A stretch of 64,000 nt of DNA from Flavobacterium sp. Lineage in GTDB: Bacteria > Bacteroidota > Bacteroidia > Flavobacteriales > Flavobacteriaceae. Made by a program: the position numbers and the translations under genes. The notes beneath the pieces were generated by a model. It was not told the origin of the DNA. It was given only the letters and a program-made list of their open reading frames with translations, and made no database searches. Positions 56,357 through 64,000 of the stretch are shown here, piece after piece. The first letter of the stretch is position 1. Each line of letters starts with the position of its first letter. The stretch is from assembly GCA_016718345.1 (NCBI GenBank), contig JADKDN010000002.1, positions 1 through 64,000 on the forward strand, in the 5' to 3' direction.

Positions 56357-58894
56357 TTATTGAATTATAATTTTTTGGGTACTAACTTGATTTCCTTTTT
56401 GAATTTGAAGTAAGTAAACTCCTTTTTCAAGATTGGTATTTTGATTCACCTCATTAATAGAAAATTCTTTGATGGATTGACCTAACAAATTATAAATTAC
56501 AGCTCTACTTCCGATAAAACTATCTGGAACTTGAATCGTGAAATTACCATTTGATGGATTTGGATAAACCATAAAATCATTCGCGTTTTCAAATTGATTA
56601 CTCGATAACAATTCTTCATTTACCACGATGAAAGGTGAAAAACTCGAAACATTGTTAGTTTGCAAAGTATAAGGTCCGCTACCAGAAAGGGCACTTGTTA
56701 ACATGTCCCAACCAGAACCATTGTAGTGACCAATTTTTGCAGTATTTCTATTAAAGTTTGCTAATTCTTGAGAAGCATTCCATCTAAAAGTTAAAGCCAC
56801 ATCGCTTCCTCCTGGAGTTGTTTCGCCTATATGCCAAGTTGTATTTACCGCTTTTTCAGTTATTGCAGTTCCTTGAGTTTCTCCAACATAATTTGAAGTA
56901 ACTCCATTTTCAACTCTTACACTAAATGTATCTGAAGTGCCATTATTTAAAATTCCTGTTTCATGAAATGAAGTTCCAGTTCCTATTGGTAACAAAACCG
57001 TTCCTCTTGAAGCATTCATTTTTTCAATAGTAACTTTTCCGGTTCCATTAGTAACAACATGACTTGTACTTGAACCCACTAATGATGAATTAGCTCCTTT
57101 TAAATTCAAATTATTTGTATTTAAAGTTATTTTAGCATTGTTGTTCATTAATGCATAGCCATACAAATCTAAATTTCCTGTTACTAAATTTACATTCCCA
57201 TTTATCATGGCATTTTTAGCATAAGCATTAGAACTCACATTTACGTTAAATCCTGAAGGAATTGTAGCATTATCTACAGTTGTTGGGGTAGATCCAGCGT
57301 TCCAATTACTACCAACATTCCAATTATTTGACACCAATCCATTAAAAGTATAATCTTCACCTATCTTGTAAATCACAAAACCACCTGTTTGCGAACCAAA
57401 TTTTGCAAAAACAAATAAATCATCATTAATAGAGAAAAAACCTTTTGGTCCTGAACTTCCTGAGCCTGATACAATATCTGCAAATCTTTTAGTCCCGTTT
57501 TGAGAAGCATCTGAACACCACAACTCTTCATTAACAGTTCCTTCTGCTGCTGCAAACCAAACTTTACTTTTGTGTGAAAATCCACCACTTAATAAATTCA
57601 ATTGAGAAGAAGTAAAACTTGTTGCTGTCGGACTTTCATATCCATTAAACCTAAATGAATTATTACCTGTATTTACAATTAACCCATCTGTAGTTTTATA
57701 AACATAGCTTATTGCAGGAATATTACCTATTTCATTTATTGCCTTTGTGGTCAAATTTGTTCCTTGAGATGCGTAATAATAATCCCAATCAATAAAAAAC
57801 CCTGGTGCTAATTCTTTTCTGCCTTTACCTGGGAAATAAATATAATTTTCATCATTATAAAAAACAATTTGAACTCCTGGTGCTTTAATATTTTGATTGC
57901 TTGAGTTTTTTAACAAAACAGTTCCTGAAATTGTTCCATCAGTAACATAAAGTACATATCCGCCTATTGTGCCATCGTTACCATAAAAATAAAACTTGTT
58001 TTGAAACACTTTACCAAAAAATTTTGCTGGTGTATTGTTATTAATATACTGACCGTGATAAGGAATACTAAAAAGTTTTACAGTACCATTGCTTGTCCCA
58101 TTTGTTTTCCATAAATCACCTGATGTTGTAGCATTAGAAACATTAGTTGTAGCAACAAATAGAAGGTCTCCATTTAAATTTTCAATGGTAGATTTTGTTG
58201 GTGTATATAACTTTTCGCCTAAAGTGGTAAGAACAGGAAACGTACCTTCTGAAGTGCCATCTGTTCGCCAAAGATGATATTTATCGGTGGTGTTTGTTCT
58301 TCCGTTAAAATAAATTAATCCACTTATATTTTCTCCGAAAGAATCATCTAAAACATCAATACTTGAACCTGTTGAAGATAAAATTTCAACTGTAGAAACA
58401 GTAGTTCCTTCACTTTTCCATAAGCGCATAATTTGTGCGGTTGGATCTATTCCTAAAAAAATTAATTTATTTCCAATAAAATTATTTGGTGCTCTTTTTA
58501 CTTCTTCTGTTCCTAAAATTTGCAAAGTTGGCGCGAGCCTCATTTTAGGAAGGCTTCCAGAGCTTGAAGTATTAAAACTTTTTATGTTGGTAAAACTTCC
58601 AGTTCCTGTAGTTACTAATAAATTTATGTTAGAAGAAATTTCCATTACATACAAATAATTGGCGTTTTTTGCAGTAAATGAATAGGCAGCTCCATTAGCT
58701 CCAGTATATTCTGTAACTAAATTTGGTGAAATTCCATCAGTAGATTTTAGTCCAGGATATGCTCCAAACTGGATTATGTATTGTTTGTTATTAAATTCTG
58801 TTAATGGTCCCATTGAATCTCCATTTGAAATGAGAGTAACCTGTGAGTAGCAAAGTTGTGCTACAAAAAAGACAAAAAGTAAAAAATTTTTCAT
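56357..58894 (-). CDS. ELWxxDGT-repeat surface protein with T9SS type A sorting domain
   Basis: About 845 aa, intact from ATG 58894 (MKNFLLFVFFVAQLCYSQ signal peptide). At least five repeats of the form LWRTDGTSEGT, LWKSEGTTVST, LWKTNGTSNGT, LYVTDGTISGT and LWCSDASQNGT mark a beta-propeller. Then a strand-rich domain (NNWNVGSNWNAGSTPT, typical of pectin-lyase-like or autotransporter-like T9SS cargo) and the C-terminal sorting domain (FMVYPNPSNGNFTIQV, YLLQIQKGNQVSTQKIIIQ). Long and unbroken, which shows the indel problem is not uniform. Confidence 0.9.
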   Translation of the reverse strand: MKNFLLFVFFVAQLCYSQVTLISNGDSMGPLTEFNNKQYIIQFGAYPGLKSTDGISPNLVTEYTGANGAAYSFTAKNANYLYVMEISSNINLLVTTGTGSFTNIKSFNTSSSGSLPKMRLAPTLQILGTEEVKRAPNNFIGNKLIFLGIDPTAQIMRLWKSEGTTVSTVEILSSTGSSIDVLDDSFGENISGLIYFNGRTNTTDKYHLWRTDGTSEGTFPVLTTLGEKLYTPTKSTIENLNGDLLFVATTNVSNATTSGDLWKTNGTSNGTVKLFSIPYHGQYINNNTPAKFFGKVFQNKFYFYGNDGTIGGYVLYVTDGTISGTVLLKNSSNQNIKAPGVQIVFYNDENYIYFPGKGRKELAPGFFIDWDYYYASQGTNLTTKAINEIGNIPAISYVYKTTDGLIVNTGNNSFRFNGYESPTATSFTSSQLNLLSGGFSHKSKVWFAAAEGTVNEELWCSDASQNGTKRFADIVSGSGSSGPKGFFSINDDLFVFAKFGSQTGGFVIYKIGEDYTFNGLVSNNWNVGSNWNAGSTPTTVDNATIPSGFNVNVSSNAYAKNAMINGNVNLVTGNLDLYGYALMNNNAKITLNTNNLNLKGANSSLVGSSTSHVVTNGTGKVTIEKMNASRGTVLLPIGTGTSFHETGILNNGTSDTFSVRVENGVTSNYVGETQGTAITEKAVNTTWHIGETTPGGSDVALTFRWNASQELANFNRNTAKIGHYNGSGWDMLTSALSGSGPYTLQTNNVSSFSPFIVVNEELLSSNQFENANDFMVYPNPSNGNFTIQVPDSFIGSRAVIYNLLGQSIKEFSINEVNQNTNLEKGVYLLQIQKGNQVSTQKIIIQ

Positions 58895-58969
58895 AATCTT
58901 TAGTATTAAATTCATTACAAAGATTATAATTACAATAAAGGCAATCAATAAGCCGTTAGGCGTATTTGG

Positions 58970-59616
58970 CTACAGTAGTTTATTCTGTTTTGCTTTCTGC
59001 AACATCTCAATTCGATTGTGCGCTTGCAATTTTCGGTAGATATTTTCGATATGTTTTTTACTGTTGAAGTCGATAAAAATAAATTATCGGCAATGGCAGC
59101 ATTCTTTAACCCTTTACTCAAATGTTCTAAAATCTCAATTTCTCGTTTTGAAAGTTCCACCAATTCTGTATCGGAAGAAGATTCAAATGAAATAGGATTT
59201 TTTAATAATTTCAAAGTCTTCATTGCAATGGAGGGTGACATGGCAGCACCACCTGCTATCGTTTCTTGAATGGCTTCGTATATCTTCTCGGCTTTCGTTT
59301 CTTTTAATAAATAACCATCCGCTCCCGCTTTTATGGCGTTAAACACATTATCATCATTATCAAAAACGGTAATCATTACAATTTTAATTTGCGGATATTT
59401 AGATTTGATGATTTCAGTTGCTTTAATTCCGTTCATTACTGGCATTTCGATATCCATCAAAATGACATCTACCACATGATTTTTCTCTAAAATCGAAAGT
59501 ACTTCCTCTCCGTTTTGAGCCGTATCTTTAACAGTAATATCCGAAAATTTGGAAAGCTTTTCTTCCAAAGCTTTCTGTAGAAAGAAATTATCTTCAACTA
59601 AAATTAGTTTTATCAT
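58970..59616 (-). CDS. LuxR/NarL-family response regulator (frameshift near the C-terminus)
   Basis: About 215 codons. Receiver domain: LILVEDNFFLQKALEEKLSK, phospho-Asp in VDVILMDIEMPVMNG, Thr/Lys switch in ITVFDNDDNV and GYLLKETKAE. The C-terminal LuxR helix-turn-helix (LSKREIEILEHLSKGLKNAA IADNLFLSTSTVK) continues after restoring one A near 59046 as KHIENIYRKLQAHNRIEM to TAG 58970-58972. Two nt after its kinase. Confidence 0.93.
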
Positions 59617-59618
59617 GA

Positions 59619-61468
59619 TTATAACTGAATTTGGATGACATAACTCGTACCCTTGTCTTTACTTGATTCGACATTCATAATCCCATTAATTTCTTGAACC
59701 CTGTTGTGAACGTTAGTCAAACCAAATGATCTCTTCTTTTTAGATTCGTAATCGAAACCTACTCCATTATCGTGAATTTTTATTTGCAATGCATTATCAA
59801 GCTGGGAAATAGCAACAAATATATCTTTTGCATCGGCATGTTTGATGGCATTATTTACGATTTCTTGCAGAATACGATACAGATTGATAGCTTGTTTGGA
59901 TGATAATGCGGTGTCTGATTCGATTTCAAAATCAAAATGAAAGCGAACCTCATCAACAGATTCTCGGGCATCTCGTATGAAATTCAGCATTCTTGATTGT
60001 AATTCCGATAAATTCAATTGCTTTGAATTTAAAACCCAAATCGTGTCACGTAACCCGGAAATAGACTTATTAGCAAAACTAGATAAGGTGTCAATCTTTT
60101 TATCAATTACTTCATCAAATCGAACAGAAGAACTTTTCAAATTATCTAAAATGGAAATAATAAAGGTAAGCTGAGAACCCACATTATCATGCAATTCTCT
60201 GGATATATCCAATCGTTGCTCCTGAATTCTATAATTGGATTGCTCTTCTAATAATTTATTTTCCAGTTTTAATTGCTCTTTTTGGAGTTTGGTTTTGACT
60301 CTGAAATTTCTAAATAAAATGAGCCCTAATAGCACTACACTTGAAATAAGCAGTAACCAAATATTCTTCTGCTCTTACTCGGCTTGCTGTTGCAAGATTT
60401 GTTTTTCTTCTTTTCTATTTGATATTTGGTTTCTAATTCGGCAATGGTTTTGTTTTTCTCCGCAGTATATATTGAATCCCTGAGTTGAATGTAATTTTCC
60501 TTTCTTTGATAGTTGCCTCTAGATTGTTGTACTTTTATTGAACAATGCTTTTGAAAATAATAATCTCTGAGCTTCTGGCAGTTTCAGATTTTTTAGCGTA
60601 TCGCAATGCTAGGTCAAAAAACTTCTGTGCTTCCTCGTAATGATTCAATTCGGTTGCAATGGTCGCCAAATTTGTATAGCAAGTCGCGTAATCATAATCG
60701 GTATATAGGAAGTTTTTTTTGTCTTTACTTTATAGTCAGGGATTTTCACAGAACGTAAAATCCACTTTTTAGCCTCTCTCTTCGAATTTTTCGTTTCGAG
60801 CAGTGTATTGCCTATGTTGTTGAACGTACTATGCAATAATAGCGCATCTTTTCCTTTTGATGTATTTTAGATTCTGCGTGTGATAGAACAGTGCCAATTC
60901 AGGCTTATTCCAATCGTCATAGTTGATTGCTGTTGCATTGAACGAAGACCTAACATCTTTGGCTCTAGCATCCTTTTTATTTAAAAAATACTGAATCGCT
61001 TTTTTGCCGTAATAAATGCCCTTTTCATACTCCTCAAAATCATGATAATCGTAGGATAACCCAATACAAATAGTTCCCACCCAATGATCTAAATGATGCA
61101 TTTCGGCAATTTTGAGTCCAGTGATTCTATTACTTATCGCTTTGTCGTAGTTCCCTTTGTCGTTATAAATTCTTCCAAGATTGTTGTATAAGGAAACTAT
61201 TGACTCATAATTTTTAGAATCTTTAAACTTGCTAAGGGCTATTTTCCCGTAATAAATAGCACTATCTTGAATACCCAAATCGGTATATCGCGCGTTTTTA
61301 TAAAAGAAATAATCTGCTTCATCGGAGGAATTTTTAATTCCTGCTAGCTAAAAAATATTCGGACGAATCTTTTGAAGCACATGCTTTCTCCAAAAGCTCC
61401 TTATTGCTCTGAGCGCTACTAAAACTGAGCGGAAAAACGATTAACAATAAAATCATTCTATATACCAT
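59619..61468 (-). CDS. TPR-sensor histidine kinase (HisKA_3 type, frameshifted in the sensor)
   Basis: About 616 codons. Signal peptide (ILLLIVFPLSFSSAQ) and a periplasmic TPR region (SIVSLYNNLGRIYNDKGNYD, YEKGIYYGKKAIQYFL, FNNIGNTLLETKNSKREAKK) with several breaks between 60360 and 61350. Then one membrane helix (VVLLGLILFRNF), a coiled coil, the phospho-acceptor helix RELHDNVGSQLTFIISILDN and an HATPase_c domain (QEIVNNAIKHADAKDIFVAI, IHDNGVGFDYESKKKRSFGL). Typical NarX/DesK-like kinase. Forms a pair with the downstream regulator; the signal is unknown. Confidence 0.9.
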
Positions 61469-61555
61469 ACCAATACAATTAGCAAATGCTAGGCTATTCT
61501 ATAGTTTTAAAATATTTACCTACTTTAGATATTTTCTATCATCAATTGTGCAAAT

Positions 61556-61763
61556 TCAAAAATGGCTTTCCAGTTGATTCACTTTTTTAGATGCGATTGT
61601 ATCGGTTTCCTTGCGCTCTAAGACATTCTTCTTTAACCTAAAATCATCTATTTTGTGCTGTATTATTTTTGACTTCTTTTTATATTCTGCTTGAATTCCA
61701 ATGCATCTATATTGTAAAAATGCATATAAAAATATCAAAAAAAAATCCTAAATTGTTTTCCAT
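61556..61763 (-). CDS. Small membrane protein with coiled-coil tail (one frameshift)
   Basis: About 69 codons from ATG 61763 (MENNLGFF), joined after removing one extra T near 61741 to LIFLYAFLQYRCIGIQAEYK and a charged tail KKKSKIIQHKIDDFRLKKNV LERKETD. A helix followed by a Lys/Glu-rich coiled coil. No known family; possibly real because the two frames join cleanly. Confidence 0.45.
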
Positions 61764-61841
61764 TTTTAAATAATTTTAAACAAAAATGAAAAACATTGTT
61801 ACTGAAAACAATAAGGGGAAAAGCCTATTTTTAGTTGAACT

Positions 61842-62461
61842 TTAACCTTTAATTTTTAGTTCTAAATCACTATCTGTTATTACTTCAATTCCCTTATACG
61901 ATAACGTCCACCCCATAGTATTAGTGAGAATCAAAATTTTTGACAACTCACTAATCAGTCGATTTTGCGCATTGGTTTTCAAAGACGATTTTCTATTTTC
62001 TTGGCTAGATTGGCTCTGACTGATTTGTTGATTTTATTGTAATCATCGCCCGTAAAAGGATTTAGTTTGCTTTGATTGACATCATAAAACTGGATATCAG
62101 GACTGATTTTTTATTTCTTCTTTGGAATATTTACTATCGTTATGGTTTTGTTTTTCTCATCAATATCATATTTCATCTGGCGTAAATCATAGGCTACTGT
62201 AACATCAGCATTGACAATGATTAGGGCTTTTTTCTCGAAAGAAATCATGTCCATGAAATATTTATCTTGGTCTTTATAGGTCAATACTTGAGAAAAATGA
62301 CCTTCGGTAACGATTAGCTTTCCAACGTTTACAATTTGCTGTTGAATCAAATTGGTATTGTAGTCTATCGTTGATGTATCGTCTTTCTTAAACTCGCAAA
62401 ACTTGAATAGGAGAAAAGTGGCAAGTATACCTCCAACTAGAAGAATGATTCTTTTTTGCAT
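61842..62461 (-). CDS. DUF4230 protein (frameshifted)
   Basis: About 206 codons. N-terminal membrane anchor (RIILLVGGILATFLLFKFCE), then VGKLIVTEGHFSQVLTYKD QDKYFMDMISFEKKALIIVN A, VAYDLRQMKYDIDEKNKTIT as in DUF4230. After breaks near 62100 and 61980 the frame continues SPDIQFYDVNQSKLNPFTG, NRLISELSKILILTNTMGWT L and ends ELKIKG*. Function unknown; located between two signalling gene pairs. Confidence 0.8.
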
Positions 62462-62533
62462 TTGTTTTTTTTATAAAAATAAAAACTTTTTTTGAACCAT
62501 TAAGAGATTAAGGCGAATTAAGTTCAGAACAAC

Positions 62534-63178
62534 TTATATCAACTTATTGTTTTTTGCTTTTTGAATGGCTTCCAGTTTATTGTGCACTTGCAGTTTGGTG
62601 TAGATATTTTCAACATGCTTGCGAACTGTCCCCACAGAAAGAAACAAATTATCGGCTATGGCATTATATTTCAATCCTTTGCTCAATTGTTCTAGAACCT
62701 CAATTTCGCGTGTGGTTAAATTGTATTCTTCTTTGTTGGGCATTTCTTCAAAAACGATGGGCTCTCTAAAAAGCTTCAACGTTTTCAGAGCTATGGAAGG
62801 CGTCATGGTAGCACCCCATTCATGGTATCAATAATTCCTTGATACAAGTCTTTAGGATTGACCTCTTTTAGCAAATAACCGTCTGCCCCAGCCTTTATCG
62901 ACTTGAAGATGTTTTCATCATTATCAAATACGGTCAACATGATAATTTTAATTTGCGGATACTTGTTTTTGATTCGTTCTGTTGCTTCAATTCCATTCAT
63001 TTTAGGCATCTCAATATCCATTAAAATCAAATCGATGTTGTGATTTTTTTCGAGTTTTCCAAAACATCAAACCATTTATTGCAGTGATTTTTATGGAAAA
63101 ATCATCAAAAAAAGAAAGCTTTTCTTGAGCCGCTTTTATCAAAAAAGAATTGTCGTCAACTATGGCAATCTTTATCAT
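62534..63178 (-). CDS. LuxR/NarL-family response regulator, second copy (frameshifted)
   Basis: About 215 codons. Start MIKIAIVDDNSFLIKAAQEK at ATG 63176-63178; receiver with DLILMDIEMPKMNGIEATER and LLTVFDNDENIF-type segment, GYLLKEVNPKDLYQ; breaks near 63055 and 62810; then the LuxR domain LTTREIEVLEQLSKGLKYNA IADNLFLSVGTVRKHVENIY. Very similar to the regulator at 58970-59616. Its ATG overlaps the stop of its kinase (ATGA). Confidence 0.92.
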
Positions 63179-64000
63179 AAACTGTTTTCTTTATTCAAAA
63201 GCAATTCTATTGTAGTGCCTTTCTCCGGAGCAGAAACTAGATTAAAAATACCTCCAATATCTTCAATTCTCTTTGCATATTGAGCAAACCATTCCCTTTT
63301 TCGACTTTGTCTTCCTCAAAACCTTTTCCGTTGTCTTGAATATAAATAGTAATTTTATCCTCAATAGTTTTTACTTCAATAGTAATTAGAGATGCATCGG
63401 CATATTTTATTGCATTATTCACCGCTTCCTGAATGGTTCTGTAAATATTCATCCCAGTAATGGACGATAATTTTTCCTGATGTAGGCTATCTTCAATGGT
63501 AAATTTAAAATCGATATCCTCTTTAGCAATTTTTGCTTTTTCGATAAAATCTAAGATTCTAGCTCGTAAATCTTCAAAATGAATTTCGTTATTGTTCATT
63601 GCCCAAATGGTATCTCGCAATTCGAGTATTGTTGACCTAGCAAAAGCACTAATCCCTTGTAGTTTAGTATCCAATTTTTCATTAGTTATATCAAAAGCAT
63701 ATTTTATGTTTTCACCGATGAAATGATAAAAGTGAGTTGCGCCCCTATATTGTCATGCAAATCTCGAAATAGTTAAGCGTTGTTCTTGCAGTTCATTCTG
63801 TTTTTCTATTTGTGCAATAGCCGATTTCAGCTGAAACTCCTGCTCTTGTTGCCTGTTTTTAAGTCGTTGCTGACGGTAAATCAAAAAAGCAATTATTACT
63901 ATTAGTGCCAGTAATGATGATATTCCAATTAATAAAAACATTTTTTTGCTTGGCCTCGGCTTTTTTTGAAGGGTTTCTTTTTTTCTGTTTGGTATTTGCT
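63175..64000 (-). CDS. Histidine kinase of HisKA_3 type, second copy, partial at the right edge (frameshifted)
   Basis: C-terminal about 275 codons of a kinase like that at 59619-61468. A coiled sensor end (QKKAEAKQK), membrane helix FLLIGISSLLALIVIIAFLI Y, a charged coil, the phospho-acceptor helix RLTISRDLHDNIGAQLTFII after one correction near 63765, then FARSTILELRDTIWAMNNNE, YRTIQEAVNNAIKYADASLI and IYIQDNGKGFEEDKVEKGNG LLNMQ. Further breaks near 63690 and 63270. The sensor lies beyond the window. Confidence 0.88.

Noticed and set aside
1..64000. Insertion sequences, prophage, tRNA or rRNA genes
   Set aside because: I found no transposase motifs, terminal inverted repeats with target duplications, phage genes or recognisable stable RNA genes.

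Overview
The window looks like a chromosomal segment of a Flavobacterium-like member of the Bacteroidota. Supporting signs are low GC, a SusC/SusD pair, three secreted proteins with C-terminal type IX secretion sorting domains, TAnnTTTG-type promoter elements, class II ketol-acid reductoisomerase, a MoaC-MoaB fusion and a clade II (Bacteroidota-type) nitrous oxide reductase cluster. I see no rRNA, tRNA, CRISPR array, transposase or prophage gene. Many genes are broken by single-base indels, mostly in homopolymers. When the frame is corrected the conserved family sequence resumes, so most breaks look like consensus sequencing errors; I annotate the reconstructed genes.

Layout. 1-5.6 kb: SusD (partial), SusC and a T9SS-exported subtilase. 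5.7-9.1 kb: rnhB, lipB, lysS. 9.3-25.7 kb: an anaerobic nitrogen-oxide/copper region. It holds a DNR-like Crp/Fnr regulator coupled to an uncharacterised heme-copper-oxidase-like membrane protein, a fasciclin lipoprotein, class III ribonucleotide reductase (nrdDG), the Fe-S repair protein Ric, a truncated haemoglobin, the nos operon (cytochrome c, nosZ, a membrane protein, nosL, nosD, nosF, nosY), and a copper-protein set (MbnP-like, MbnH-like, a beta-barrel and a small Cys protein). 25.7-32.3 kb: a molybdenum cofactor operon (moeA, modE-like, tauE-like, mobA, moaD, moeB, moaE, moaCB, moaA). 32.4-32.6 kb: a degenerate 21-bp tandem repeat. 32.6-47.3 kb: housekeeping and unknown genes (GNAT, a split flavoprotein-like TIM barrel, nadAB, hemL, a muramidase, a D-cysteine desulfhydrase-like enzyme, hutU, DUF4136). 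47.5-53.3 kb: ilvD-ilvB-ilvN-ilvC with a possible attenuator leader. 53.6-64 kb: DinB-like, enoyl-CoA hydratase, rhodanese, ELWxxDGT T9SS protein plus OmpA, and two similar histidine kinase/response regulator pairs.

The most coherent biology is the 9-26 kb region. Four copies of one palindrome (TATGATTNNAATCATA, two perfect and two with one mismatch) lie about 42-64 bp before the fasciclin gene, ric, the nos cytochrome and the small Cys/copper cluster. This suggests a single regulon, probably run by the local Crp/Fnr regulator, linking N2O respiration, NO-damage repair, anaerobic DNA precursor synthesis and copper handling. The copy of nosZ seen here lacks about 100 N-terminal codons, including the signal peptide, and is unusually dense in frameshifts. 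It is either truly decaying or badly assembled.
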